Source: Candidatus Poribacteria bacterium (GTDB taxonomy: Bacteria; Poribacteria; WGA-4E; WGA-3G). Taken from it: 36,890 nt of DNA. Below, piece by piece: positions 24,384 through 33,135 of this stretch. Both the position numbers and the translations under genes were made by a program. The DNA lies in the NCBI GenBank assembly GCA_026702755.1, contig JAPPBX010000019.1, forward strand, positions 1 to 36,890, written 5' to 3'. Within the stretch, counting starts at the first letter, position 1; each line of letters opens with the position of its first letter. Under the pieces are notes generated by a model, which saw only the letters and a list, made by a program, of their open reading frames with translations, searched no databases and was not told the DNA's origin.

Positions 24384-24384
24384 C

Positions 24385-25803
24385 TTAACCCACTGAACCT
24401 TCCATCTGAAGTTGGATAAGACGGTTCATTTCAACGGCATATTCCATCGGAAGTTCCTTGACAAGCGGTTCAATAAACCCATTGACGATCATTGTGGAAG
24501 CTTCCTCTTCCGAAAGCCCGCGGCTCATCAGATAGAAGAGTTGCTCTTCTCCGATTTTGCTGACACGTGCCTCGTGCTCAATATTCGTATCGTTCTCTCC
24601 AATCTCAATAACGGGATAGGTGTCTGACCGAGAATCCTTGTCAAGAATGAGCGCATCACAAACGACGTGCGATTTGCACCCTTTCGCTCCCTTTGCGACA
24701 TCAACCCATCCGCGATAACTGGAGCGACCTCCATCTTTACTGATACTCTTTGAGGTTATCTGCGAAGTAGTGTGTGGTGCGCAATGGTAGACTTTTGCTC
24801 CTGCGTCTTGATGTTGTCCCTTGCTGGCGAACGCAATAGAGAGAATATCGCCGCGCGCACCGGGTTCCATCATATAGACACTCGGATACTTCATGGTTAA
24901 CTTACTGCCGAGGTTACCATCAACCCACTCCATCTGTGCGTCTTCGTAAGCAAATGCCCGCTTTGTGACCAGATTATATACATTGTTCGCCCAGTTCTGG
25001 ATGGTCGTATAGCGGACTCGCGAACCTTTCATGCAAACAATCTCAACGACCGCACTGTGTAAGGATTCGCTGCTGAATGTCGGCGCGGTGCACCCCTCAA
25101 CGTAATGTACCTGTGAACCTTCATCGGCGATGATGAGCGTGCGTTCAAATTGTCCCATATTCTCGCTATTAATGCGGAAATAGGCTTGCAGCGGGTACTC
25201 CACCTTTACACCGGGTGGCACATAAACGAAACTTCCACCGCTCCAGACCGCGCTGTTAAGGGCTGCGAACTGATTATCCGCAGACGGGATAATAGTACCG
25301 AAGTATTTCTTCACCAAGTCGGGGTACTCTTTAACAGCAGTATCAGTATCAAGGAAAACAACGCCGATTTTGTCCAATTCTTCGACAATGTTATGATAAA
25401 CGACCTCTGAGTCGTATTGAGCACCGACACCCGCGAGGAATTTCCGTTCCGCTTCCGGGATACCGAGCCGATCGAATGTTTTCTTGATGTCGTCCGGTAC
25501 ATCGTCCCAACTCCGTTCACTCCGATCAGAGGCTTTGACATAATAATAGATGTCGTCAAAATCGAGCTGGGAGAGGTCTCCGCCCCATTTGGTCATCGGC
25601 TTCTGCTTGAAAATCTGGTAAGCATTGAGCCGATACTCGCGCATCCAGTCGGGTTCGCCTTTGATGTCGCACATCTGATTGATAACCTCTTCATCCAACC
25701 CCTTCCGGGACTTGAACGTAGGTTTAATATCGTCGTGGAACCCGTATTGGTACTCGTTACTAACACCGAGTTCTTCGATGGTGTTTCTTTCAGAATTTGC
25801 CAT
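24385..25803 (-). CDS. sufB: SufB, Fe-S scaffold complex subunit
   Basis: A 472-residue core subunit on which SufBCD builds nascent clusters. The family-defining stretch is complete: [53 protein letters not shown], then [26 protein letters not shown]. The N-terminus, with [28 protein letters not shown], is SufB-specific and separates it from SufD. GAGGAG before the ATG gives a strong Shine-Dalgarno. It follows sufC by 50 bases. Confidence 0.97.
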   Translation of the reverse strand: MANSERNTIEELGVSNEYQYGFHDDIKPTFKSRKGLDEEVINQMCDIKGEPDWMREYRLNAYQIFKQKPMTKWGGDLSQLDFDDIYYYVKASDRSERSWDDVPDDIKKTFDRLGIPEAERKFLAGVGAQYDSEVVYHNIVEELDKIGVVFLDTDTAVKEYPDLVKKYFGTIIPSADNQFAALNSAVWSGGSFVYVPPGVKVEYPLQAYFRINSENMGQFERTLIIADEGSQVHYVEGCTAPTFSSESLHSAVVEIVCMKGSRVRYTTIQNWANNVYNLVTKRAFAYEDAQMEWVDGNLGSKLTMKYPSVYMMEPGARGDILSIAFASKGQHQDAGAKVYHCAPHTTSQITSKSISKDGGRSSYRGWVDVAKGAKGCKSHVVCDALILDKDSRSDTYPVIEIGENDTNIEHEARVSKIGEEQLFYLMSRGLSEEEASTMIVNGFIEPLVKELPMEYAVEMNRLIQLQMEGSVG

Positions 25804-25853
25804 TTTACTCCTCCTATTACGTTAGCCGGGATGCCGTGGGCCACCGTCCCGAG

Positions 25854-26639
25854 TTACTCTTCGTCAATACCGTGTTTTTCGCGAATTGGATCGTAGCCTT
25901 CTGCTTCTAACATCTGTGCGAGTTCCCATCCACCGGATTCAACAATCTTACCATCAAGCAGAATATGCACGAATTCCGGACGGATGTAGTCCAGCAATCG
26001 CGGATAGTGTGTGATAATCAGGACTCCCAACTCCGGTCCAATCAATTGACTCACACTTTCACCTACGACTCGGATAGCATCGATATCCAGTCCTGAATCC
26101 GTTTCATCAAGGATCGCAATTTTGGGTTCAAGCATTGCGAGCTGTAAAATCTCGGCACGTTTCTTTTCACCACCGGAAAACCCATCATTGAGGTAGCGTC
26201 TGGCGAAAGAATCATCAACACCGAGCTGCTTCATTTTTTCGCGAAGTTCGCTACGAAATTCGCGCATCGGAATGAGTCCATCACTGCTGGAACCATTTCC
26301 TTCTTTGACGCGGACTGCACTCACGGCGAGTCGTAGAAAATTCGCTAAACTGACCCCAGGAATCGCTGTTGGATACTGAAAAGCGAGAAAAAGTCCGAGC
26401 TTCGCGCGTTCGTTCGGTTCTAATTCCAGAACATCAACGCCGCTAAAAACCACTTCTCCAGAATCAATATCGTAGAGCGGATGTCCCATTAAGCCATTGG
26501 CGAGGGTGCTTTTGCCGGACCCGTTTGGACCCATCAGCGCATGGATTTCACCCTGTTTGACAGTTAAATTTAATCCTTTGATAATTGGTTTTCCTTGCAC
26601 ACTGATATGCAAGTCTTTAATCATCAAGTCTTTGCTCAT
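25854..26639 (-). CDS. sufC: SufC, ABC-type ATPase of the SUF system
   Basis: A 261-residue soluble ABC ATPase that powers SufBD remodelling. Walker A GPNGSGKST is at 37-45, the Q-loop AFQYP at 86-90, the signature FSGGEKKR at 154-161, Walker B with catalytic Glu AILDE at 175-179, and the switch His in IITHYPR. The segment DETDSGLDIDA is diagnostic of SufC. AAGGAG lies unusually far (13 bases) before the ATG. It is the first suf gene, 117 bases after moaA. Confidence 0.97.
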   Translation of the reverse strand: MSKDLMIKDLHISVQGKPIIKGLNLTVKQGEIHALMGPNGSGKSTLANGLMGHPLYDIDSGEVVFSGVDVLELEPNERAKLGLFLAFQYPTAIPGVSLANFLRLAVSAVRVKEGNGSSSDGLIPMREFRSELREKMKQLGVDDSFARRYLNDGFSGGEKKRAEILQLAMLEPKIAILDETDSGLDIDAIRVVGESVSQLIGPELGVLIITHYPRLLDYIRPEFVHILLDGKIVESGGWELAQMLEAEGYDPIREKHGIDEE

Positions 26640-26680
26640 CCGTTGTTTTGAACTCCTTAATAATTTATAGATGCGATTTT

Positions 26681-26707
26681 GATATTATTTTTTAGGTTGT
26701 TAATATC
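26681..26707. repeat. Inverted repeat upstream of sufC
   Basis: GATATTA (26681-26687) and TAATATC (26701-26707), 13 bases apart, in the moaA-sufC gap. Symmetric half-sites 20 bp centre to centre suit a dimeric regulator, for example an Rrf2- or SufR-type repressor, but no known consensus is matched. Confidence 0.35.
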
Positions 26708-26756
26708 GCGCCCACAGTGCGATTTTTTAAACGCATACGCTGTTCCAAAAAACGTT

Positions 26757-27752
26757 CTAACCTCCGATTCGCGACATATTTCTTTCCGGCTTAATGAAGT
26801 CCGCTGCATTAATTTTATGCCCTGCCTCTTTCTGCAAGACTGCATCGAGAATCAACTCTGTAATCACTTCATCTGGCGCGCCTTCGCGTAGCGGTGTTAG
26901 CAGGTCTGTTTCCGTCAATGAGAAGAGACAAGTACGAAACTTTCCGTCAGCCGTGAGGCGAACCCGGTTGCAATTTTCACAAAAAGGTTCACTCACAGAA
27001 GGGATGACACCCACTTCGTTTCCATTATCCGCGAAGCGATAACGCTGCGCAGTATCGCTCTTTGATTCACCGTTCAAGGTTACTGGTGCAAGTGGATAAA
27101 CAGCGTTAATCTTTGCGATAATCTCTTTTCCGGGGATGTACATATTACGTCCCCACACGTCATCTCCATCAAGCGGCATGAATTCAATGAACCGAAGTTG
27201 ATAGTCATTTTGGCGTGCAAAGGTTGCCAAATCGACGATCTCATCATCGGTAAAACCGCGCATTGCGACAGCATTAACTTTAATTGGGTTGAAACCACAA
27301 TCGTGTGCTGTCTTAAGTCCTTCAAGCACGCGTGAAAGCACCTTCCGACGCGTCATCTGCTCGAACTTCTCTTCGTTGAGTGTATCCAAGCTGACATTAA
27401 TACGACGGAGACCAGCATCGTAAAGGGCTTGTGCTTGGTTAATAAGCCCGATGCCATTTGTCGTCAAACTAATGTCTTTGAGTCCTTCCAACTGCGTCAA
27501 CCGCGCTATGAGTGCAGGCACACCGGGACGGACAAGTGGTTCACCACCGGTAATACGGATTTTGTTAACACCCAAGGCAACGAAAATGCGGGCGAGATGC
27601 AGAATTTCATTATAGGTCATCACCGAGGAATCCGGCATGAAGGTCATATCTTCCGGCATACAATAGATACACCGAAAGTTACATACATCTGTAACGGAAA
27701 TCCTGAGATTCGTATGGATCCGCCCAAAGCGGTCAAGCATTTGTTGTTTCAT
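26757..27752 (-). CDS. moaA: GTP 3',8-cyclase MoaA (molybdenum cofactor biosynthesis)
   Basis: A 331-residue radical-SAM enzyme that performs the first step of molybdopterin synthesis. The N-terminal cluster motif CNFRCIYC gives Cys24, Cys28 and Cys31. The C-terminal cluster is C-x2-C-x13-C at Cys258, 261 and 275. The protein ends in the conserved GG needed for activity. GGEPLVR and TTNGIGL are also typical. It needs two [4Fe-4S] clusters, which may explain its place directly upstream of the suf genes on the same strand. No other mo-genes are in the window. The promoter is at 27789-27817. Confidence 0.97.
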   Translation of the reverse strand: MKQQMLDRFGRIHTNLRISVTDVCNFRCIYCMPEDMTFMPDSSVMTYNEILHLARIFVALGVNKIRITGGEPLVRPGVPALIARLTQLEGLKDISLTTNGIGLINQAQALYDAGLRRINVSLDTLNEEKFEQMTRRKVLSRVLEGLKTAHDCGFNPIKVNAVAMRGFTDDEIVDLATFARQNDYQLRFIEFMPLDGDDVWGRNMYIPGKEIIAKINAVYPLAPVTLNGESKSDTAQRYRFADNGNEVGVIPSVSEPFCENCNRVRLTADGKFRTCLFSLTETDLLTPLREGAPDEVITELILDAVLQKEAGHKINAADFIKPERNMSRIGG

Positions 27753-27788
27753 ATCAATTTAGACTTAGACAAACTCAAATTTATTAAT

Positions 27789-27817
27789 AGTATATCACAT
27801 CAACATTCTTTTTGCAA
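27789..27817 (-). promoter_or_regulatory. Extended -10 promoter of moaA (and possibly suf)
   Basis: On the minus strand: TTGCAA (27817-27812), a 17 bp spacer ending in TGA, and TATACT (27794-27789). The start would be near 27782, about 30 bases before the moaA ATG. An AT-rich palindrome lies just upstream. Confidence 0.65.
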
Positions 27818-27819
27818 GT

Positions 27820-27845
27820 TTTTTTATAGTAAAAACTATAAAAAA
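27820..27845. repeat. AT-rich palindrome between divergent promoters
   Basis: TTTTTTATAGT (27820-27830), AAAA, ACTATAAAAAA (27835-27845): a perfect 11-base inverted repeat directly upstream of the moaA -35. It could act as an UP-like curved element or an operator for the moaA/27963 divergent pair. Confidence 0.55.
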
Positions 27846-27899
27846 GATTTTCGGAGAAAGCGAGGAAAATTGCGTCGCACACCGACAAGGATTTTTCAA

Positions 27900-27928
27900 T
27901 TGACATAGTTATAATTTTAATGTATCAT
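27900..27928 (+). promoter_or_regulatory. Consensus sigma70-like promoter
   Basis: Perfect TTGACA at 27900-27905, a 17 bp spacer and TATCAT at 27923-27928, followed by the GGAGGA Shine-Dalgarno and the ATG at 27963. Confidence 0.75.
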
Positions 27929-27962
27929 ATACTTACATTTCTAAGAACTGGAGGAAAAATCG

Positions 27963-28331
27963 ATGAATGAAAAAGTGTTTGATGTAGGCGGCGTTGAACT
28001 TCATGTAGATCAACGCAATTTCGGATCAGACGGAGGTCCTTCTGTCCGTGTGTACGGCGAGGCAGATGGCGAAAATATTCAACTGCTTCGCTTCGACTGT
28101 TTTCGCGAGGATCCCCACTATCACTACGATCCCTCTGGAAAGAATGATCAGCGGTCCCTCGATAAAGCGAGCGTACCAGATTCGGTTGCTTGGACAATTG
28201 AACAACTGGGACAAAACCTCGTGGAGATGATTCATACAGCAGGTTACGCCAGCGTTGCTGAACAGGTTGACCAAGCGGCGGTCGCGCAAGTCCTGTCTGA
28301 AGTCGAATCCCTTATGCGGGATGATGCCTAA
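27963..28331 (+). CDS. Conserved small protein with HxH motif, unknown function
   Basis: A 122-residue soluble protein. The N-terminal half is beta-rich (VGGVELHVDQ, SVRVYGEADGENIQLLRFDCF) and holds DPHYHYDPSG at about 50-59, whose His-x-His suggests a metal site. The C-terminal half is helical. I do not recognise a characterised family. A near-consensus promoter and GGAGGA Shine-Dalgarno suggest strong expression. It is followed 40 bases later by the secreted CBM-like gene. Confidence 0.85.
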   Translation: MNEKVFDVGGVELHVDQRNFGSDGGPSVRVYGEADGENIQLLRFDCFREDPHYHYDPSGKNDQRSLDKASVPDSVAWTIEQLGQNLVEMIHTAGYASVAEQVDQAAVAQVLSEVESLMRDDA

Positions 28332-28371
28332 TTTTATAAGTGCGCTTCAACGCACAAAGGAGAAAGTTAAG

Positions 28372-29037
28372 GTGACGAAATCTATTATTATAAGTATGTT
28401 CCTGCTCACACTGTTAATAGGCTTGAATGCTTTCGCGGGAACTCCAATAGAGTGGGGAAAGTGGAAGGAAGGGGAACTCCTCCTTGAAAACCACAGTTTT
28501 GAAGAGGATTTAGCCGCTTGGGGTTTAGAGGACGGTGCATGCTGCAACCGAGGCGGACTCTATACGATGGAAATCGATAAGAAAAATCCACAACACGGAA
28601 AACAGTCGCTCAAAGTTATCGGGCATAAAGCAACAGGTACTGCATGGCATGCGAAGGTTCGGCAAAAGGATGCCTCAATGAAATCTGGGGAGACGTACAC
28701 TGTGATTTTTTGGGCGCGTTCCGAAAAGCCGCGTGAGGTGCAACTCAGCCTCCAGATGCAACACGATCCTTGGACTTTCTACCAAGGAGGTGCTATCAAT
28801 TTAGTAGGTCCGGAATGGACGGAGTACCATATCACTTTCAATTCCACTGCAGATGTTGAAAGAGATATGTGGGTAGGGTTGGCAATCGCCCAATCCGATG
28901 TCGATTTTTGGATCGATAATTTCAGATACTTTGAAGGTGAGCCAGCAGACGATCTGAACCGTGACACCCCTTTCCTCGTTGATGCCAAAGAGAAGTTGGC
29001 GACCCAATGGAGCGCGATTAAGGCGGATCGGTTCTAA
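28372..29037 (+). CDS. Secreted protein with CBM4/9-like carbohydrate-binding domain
   Basis: A 221-residue secreted protein. The start is GTG 28372, with AAAGGAG at 28356-28362; an in-frame ATG at 28255 would overlap the previous gene and disrupt the signal peptide. Residues 1-23 form a signal peptide (IIISMFLLTLLIGLNAFA). The rest is one galactose-binding-like jelly roll of the CBM4/9 type: LLENHSFEEDLAAW, GKQSLKVIG, YTVIFWARSEKPREVQLSLQ, WTEYHITFNS and VDFWIDNFRYFEG. No catalytic domain is attached. It would bind glycans at the cell surface or outside. An intrinsic terminator follows. Confidence 0.85.
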   Translation: MTKSIIISMFLLTLLIGLNAFAGTPIEWGKWKEGELLLENHSFEEDLAAWGLEDGACCNRGGLYTMEIDKKNPQHGKQSLKVIGHKATGTAWHAKVRQKDASMKSGETYTVIFWARSEKPREVQLSLQMQHDPWTFYQGGAINLVGPEWTEYHITFNSTADVERDMWVGLAIAQSDVDFWIDNFRYFEGEPADDLNRDTPFLVDAKEKLATQWSAIKADRF

Positions 29038-29059
29038 AACGCTCTTTTGATTTTATGAG

Positions 29060-29089
29060 GCGCGGTCTTTCGACCGCGCTGTTTTTTTT
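29060..29089 (+). terminator. Intrinsic terminator
   Basis: GCGCGGTC (29060-29067), loop TTTC, GACCGCGC (29072-29079), then TG and eight T residues. It closes the 27963-29037 transcript. Confidence 0.92.
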
Positions 29090-29146
29090 AGGACAGCGAA
29101 CTGGACTGCGGAATTTTACCTTTACAGTGCCTCACTGTCTTTACAA

Positions 29147-30055
29147 TTACTCGTAACAAAGTAGTTCATAATAAACTTTGGCATTATTGTGTGGTAAATC
29201 ATTTATGAGTCTAGAATAAGAAAACGTTTCTACATCGGATTGGATTACGTGACTTCTAAGGGTCGAAAGGTTGGTTTTAAGTTTCTCCCACTTGTCATAC
29301 AATTTCAAGCGGCGAAGTCCGGATGCTGAGCGATGATCAGGATTTTGGTATATGAAACACATTTTATGCTGATTGTATGCCCTCATAATCTGGATGAGGA
29401 CATCAGATAAGTTATTAATGTCTAATGTCGGACTGGAGAAAAAATAGCAAAAATTAAATATAATCTGGGTCCTATCACCCTTTTCAATGTACCTGTCCAA
29501 TAACCCGGTCAAATTATCGTAGGTGCGAATTAACGCAATTTTGTCAAAGAAAGGATCCCCGTACCTGTTGGGACCATATTTGTTAATTGCTGCCGCCTTA
29601 TTAAGCATCGTTTGCGAACTATCAATTCCTAAATAAGCAATGTCGCGCTGTCCCGCAAAAGTTTGAAAGGCAATCCCTGAAGTGAGTGGACCACAACCGA
29701 AATCAATAAATACAATTTTATCCTCTTCGCACATCGGTGTGAGGCAATTCGTAAAAATGTGGTAAGAACCAAAAAGGTGTCTGGGCATGTGATGAACACA
29801 ATAGATAGACACCTTGTCTTTCGGAAAATAATATTCATTAGATGATTTATCAAATGATACTTGATCAAAATCGCTCTGTCCTTGTCTCAGAATGCGCGCT
29901 ATATCCTCCCAGTAGTATATTCTGTTATTTTTAATATCTGCTGCGAGTTTTGGTAGATCGTGTTCAAATGATTGGACTACCAGTTCCTCAAACAGATTCT
30001 TTAGACTCTCACCGGGCTTATACTGGTTATCGTGGGAGCGATATATGTAGGACAA
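29147..30055 (-). CDS. Methyltransferase-like protein, AT-rich
   Basis: A 302-residue protein with a class I SAM-methyltransferase motif I, VFIDFGCGPLTSG (115-127), and an acidic Asp145 in LGIDSSQTM. Later motifs are weak. Phe, Tyr and Asn content is high (IIFNFCYFFSSPT) and base composition is more AT-rich than the neighbours, which suggests transfer. The only supported start is TTG 30055, with AAGGA about ten bases upstream; the first internal ATG is at residue 90. It stands alone between the terminator and a 290-base gap, so no partner helps assign a substrate. It might be a tRNA, protein or small-molecule methyltransferase. Confidence 0.75.
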   Translation of the reverse strand: MSYIYRSHDNQYKPGESLKNLFEELVVQSFEHDLPKLAADIKNNRIYYWEDIARILRQGQSDFDQVSFDKSSNEYYFPKDKVSIYCVHHMPRHLFGSYHIFTNCLTPMCEEDKIVFIDFGCGPLTSGIAFQTFAGQRDIAYLGIDSSQTMLNKAAAINKYGPNRYGDPFFDKIALIRTYDNLTGLLDRYIEKGDRTQIIFNFCYFFSSPTLDINNLSDVLIQIMRAYNQHKMCFIYQNPDHRSASGLRRLKLYDKWEKLKTNLSTLRSHVIQSDVETFSYSRLINDLPHNNAKVYYELLCYE

Positions 30056-30144
30056 ACTTTAAGGATCCTTCTCTGGAGACTGCCTCATGTAGGATCACAT
30101 GGCTGCCTCCATTTTTGGGGTGGTAGATCAAAAAGCTATATTGC

Positions 30145-30178
30145 TTTGCTAACGTTCAACATCAGTCATGTTAGCAAA
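30145..30178. repeat. Inverted repeat TTTGCTAAC ... GTTAGCAAA
   Basis: Perfect nine-base arms at 30145-30153 and 30170-30178 with a 16-base loop. No T-run follows. Confidence 0.6.
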
Positions 30179-30283
30179 CTATCTTGTAGCGTAACGAGAG
30201 TATAGCAAGTAATGCTATTTTGGTCAATTCAATTTGGGATTTAGGCTGATAAGGAAGGGGAACCGGATGCGTTGAGATGCTAC

Positions 30284-30302
30284 CGTACCTGAATCAGGTA
30301 CG
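30284..30302. repeat. Palindrome CGTACCTG-AAT-CAGGTACG
   Basis: Perfect eight-base arms around AAT, about 44 bases beyond the end of the desulfhydrase gene. No T-run follows, so it looks like a dispersed palindrome or a site rather than a terminator. Confidence 0.65.
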
Positions 30303-30345
30303 CGGCAACACTGAAAAAATGGAGATTTCGATCAAGCGATTGAAA

Positions 30346-31356
30346 CTATAAATCGGCGACTAATTCTTCGTGGTAGGCAAAGAGTGCGGGGGTGCCGCCT
30401 GTGTGGAGAAAGATAACAGTTTCGTCGCGTCCGAATTTGCCCTGTTGGATATGGTCGATGAGGCACGCCATCGCCTTGGCGGTATAGACGGGGTCAAGGA
30501 AGATGCCTTCCGTTCTGGCAACGAGTTTGAGAGCATCAATACATTCCGGTGTGAGGTAGCCGTAAGCCTGTCCGATATAGTCATCTGTGTTCTGAATATC
30601 CGCGTCGGTGACTTGGGTATCTAATTCCAAAAGTTCGGCGGCATTGTTCGCAGCACTGCGTAGCCGATCAAATTTACCTTCCCAAACGATTGGAGCAATG
30701 CCAAATGGTTTCATCTTCAACCCAAGTGTTTTGGTGCCGAGGACAAGTCCTGCCTGTGTGCCGCCGACGGAAGCCGTATAAATCCAATCCGCCTCAATAC
30801 CCAACTGCTGTTGCTGTTGTGCAATTTCAGCGATACACCACGTAAAAGCAACGGCGGCAAGTGCAGTCGAACGCGGTGCTGCGAGGACATACGGTTTCAG
30901 CCCTTGCGTCTTTAGTTTTTCCGCGAGTTCGTACTTCACCACATCTAACTCAGGTCCGAACGGGACATCAACAATCTCAATATCCGCGCCTGCAATATTA
31001 TCTAAAAGCAGATTGCCCTGGATAATACTTTTGTGGTCCCGGGCGAGGCGCAAATAGCAGTTAAGTCCAAGTTTACCGGAGGCGGCAGCAGCTTGTCGAC
31101 AGTGATTAGATTGCGAAGCCGCGCCCTGTATAATTGTATCGGCACCTTGTGCGACAGCGTCGCCGAGCGTAAAAGTAAGCTGCCGTACCTTGTTTCCACC
31201 AAATGCTAAACCTGAGCAATCCTCGCGCTTCATAAAGATGCGCGGTCCGCCGAGTACTTCGGAAAGTCGTGGGCACTCCTCAAGCGGCGTTGGGAAATAA
31301 CCCAGGTCTACCTGCGGCATTTGTGCGACCTTCTGAATTAAGCCTTCACTCATCAT
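30346..31356 (-). CDS. D-cysteine desulfhydrase / ACC deaminase family PLP enzyme
   Basis: A 336-residue fold-type II PLP enzyme. The PLP Lys is in FGGNKVRQL near residue 56. ASQSNHCRQAAAASGKLGL, TASVGGTQAGL and the C-terminal FLHTGGTPALFAY are characteristic of the D-cysteine desulfhydrase/1-aminocyclopropane-1-carboxylate deaminase family. The family would release H2S and pyruvate from D-cysteine, or ammonia and 2-oxobutyrate from ACC. Sequence alone does not separate the two. It starts eight bases after the 522-residue protein gene, so they are probably co-transcribed. Either ATG of the doublet at 31351-31356 can serve as start. Confidence 0.92.
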   Translation of the reverse strand: MMSEGLIQKVAQMPQVDLGYFPTPLEECPRLSEVLGGPRIFMKREDCSGLAFGGNKVRQLTFTLGDAVAQGADTIIQGAASQSNHCRQAAAASGKLGLNCYLRLARDHKSIIQGNLLLDNIAGADIEIVDVPFGPELDVVKYELAEKLKTQGLKPYVLAAPRSTALAAVAFTWCIAEIAQQQQQLGIEADWIYTASVGGTQAGLVLGTKTLGLKMKPFGIAPIVWEGKFDRLRSAANNAAELLELDTQVTDADIQNTDDYIGQAYGYLTPECIDALKLVARTEGIFLDPVYTAKAMACLIDHIQQGKFGRDETVIFLHTGGTPALFAYHEELVADL

Positions 31357-31364
31357 TATTTCTT

Positions 31365-32933
31365 TTACTCCGCTTCAATGACAACAGCCATGTGGCTAAC
31401 CCGTTTTCCGTCTTTGGACTGCAATCCCGGTGTGATGACTTCAACAATGGTTCCGGAGTCAAATTCACTAATGCACGCGCCTTTTACCTTATGATGATTC
31501 GGCGATACTTCTGTTTCTCCAACTTCAATTGGCATCACTTCAGAATCAACGAGATCTAAGAACCAGGTAATGCGTTCGGGCAACTCGTTCCCTTGCAGGC
31601 TCTTCGCGACCTCAACAAAAAGAAAATCGCGGACAAACTCAGTGAGGAACTTTTTAAAGATAAGCACCTCAATCTTTGCAGCATGTTTCTTCTCTTGCTC
31701 GGTTAGTTTCTTCTTGAAACGTTGGAGATAAGCATCACATTCACTCTGAATTTTCTCTAAATCTCTCTGGTTTGCAGCGAGGAGATCTGGGAACAGTGTT
31801 GGAGAAGGCGTAGAAATACCGCGCGTCTGCTTGAGGGTTTGTCTGAGACGCGTATTAATCTCATCAAGCGTTTGGACGAGTTGTTCTGTTTCAAGCGTAG
31901 CACGCCCGACTTCCTTCTGCCAAGCACCCACCTCATTTACCATGAGATTAAGGAGTAAAACAGCGGTTTCCTCTTCACAGAGCGTCCCTGGGTCCCAATC
32001 AACAAGATTGAGTCCATATCCCTCGTTGTAATCTCTCTCCAACTTAGCGAGTTGATCCTGAAATTCGTTCTGAATGGCTTCGCTTTTTTCTTGATAGTAA
32101 GCCTTGCCGCGTCTCCCACCAGTAGAAAGCCCCAATGCCTGGACGAACTGTCCTAAGATCCCTTTCTCTTTCCGTTTTGAAGCTGCACCCCGGGCAGTAG
32201 AGGAAGCGTTTTCTGCGTTCGCAATCGCTTGTGATTTCCGTCGTTCTGCAAGCGCACTTGCCGGAAGAGTTGGAACCGTGATCTTAAACTCTAAGTTAGT
32301 ATTTACATTAGGCAACAGGGTTTTGACACTCTGAACCGCCGGGATTTTGGTAGTGACGCGCACTGGAATGGATTCATCCTTCGGTGCCTGTTCACTTTCC
32401 TGCGCAACTGGTAGTGCTACTTCTGGAAAAAGTGTTTCAGGAACATTCGGAACGACTTCTTCTTCTCGTTCGGTAGTAGGTGGGTCCAACACTTCCTCTG
32501 CCTGTTGTGTCGCTGCGATCCCCGGATCCTGAGTGGGATGATCATCATCGTCGCTGTGGTTCTCTGATAGAGATGTATCACGTATAGACCCAGGATCTTC
32601 TACCGGTTCCTCCGCTGGTGATGCAGCTTTGAGCACTTCTAATTCCGCTAATATTTTTTCAACACGCGCAGAAATAGGGTCTGTCTTATCAACAAAAAAA
32701 GTTAAGCGATATGCTTGGAGCACCTCCGTTGGAAGACGAAACGAGATAGGTGTGTTAATCAACTGAAACTGTTTCCAATTGGCAAGTCCACTCACGGCCA
32801 ATTTCTGATACATTACACGCACTTGCCTTTCATCATTAGTCAGGTTCCGGACTCCCATAACGGTGTAGGTGCCATCAAAACTAAACGATATTTCAATATC
32901 TCTAAAACGACCTGTTACGCTGTTCCTGGACAT
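31365..32933 (-). CDS. Large coiled-coil protein with GrpE-like C-terminus
   Basis: A 522-residue protein. Residues 1-95 form a beta-rich domain (FSFDGTYTVMGVRNLTND, SFRLPTEVLQAYRLTFF). Residues 105-200 are an acidic, Pro/Glu-rich disordered linker. Residues about 260-455 are basic then long-helical coiled coil (EEETAVLLLNLMVNEVGAWQKE, FLTEFVRDFLFVEVAKSL). The last 48 residues (475-522) have NHHKVKGACISEFDSGTIVEVITPGL, like the beta-domain of the GrpE nucleotide-exchange factor. The coiled coil followed by the small beta domain copies GrpE order, but the family link is only my reading. AAGGAG before the ATG. The real function is unknown. Confidence 0.75.
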   Translation of the reverse strand: MSRNSVTGRFRDIEISFSFDGTYTVMGVRNLTNDERQVRVMYQKLAVSGLANWKQFQLINTPISFRLPTEVLQAYRLTFFVDKTDPISARVEKILAELEVLKAASPAEEPVEDPGSIRDTSLSENHSDDDDHPTQDPGIAATQQAEEVLDPPTTEREEEVVPNVPETLFPEVALPVAQESEQAPKDESIPVRVTTKIPAVQSVKTLLPNVNTNLEFKITVPTLPASALAERRKSQAIANAENASSTARGAASKRKEKGILGQFVQALGLSTGGRRGKAYYQEKSEAIQNEFQDQLAKLERDYNEGYGLNLVDWDPGTLCEEETAVLLLNLMVNEVGAWQKEVGRATLETEQLVQTLDEINTRLRQTLKQTRGISTPSPTLFPDLLAANQRDLEKIQSECDAYLQRFKKKLTEQEKKHAAKIEVLIFKKFLTEFVRDFLFVEVAKSLQGNELPERITWFLDLVDSEVMPIEVGETEVSPNHHKVKGACISEFDSGTIVEVITPGLQSKDGKRVSHMAVVIEAE

Positions 32934-33135
32934 GTTATCTTTCTCCTTGCAAATCTCTGATAAAAATTAAGACCGAACATAAATAGCTTGGACAATATCA
33001 GGTTAACTAACTCAACGTTTTTTGTCGATTTGCGTTACAAATTTTTTCCCTCTTCGGTTGTTTTCTGAATCAGAATTCAGGAGATGAGAGAGGTTCTTTG
33101 TTGCAGAAAAATTACACAAAGCAAGGATCGGAAAT

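Larger units (their letters stand above)
30056..30345. other. Intergenic gap with two palindromes
   Basis: Contains TTTGCTAAC/GTTAGCAAA and CGTACCTG/CAGGTACG inverted repeats (listed separately). No gene, tRNA or clear promoter is recognised. Confidence 0.5.
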
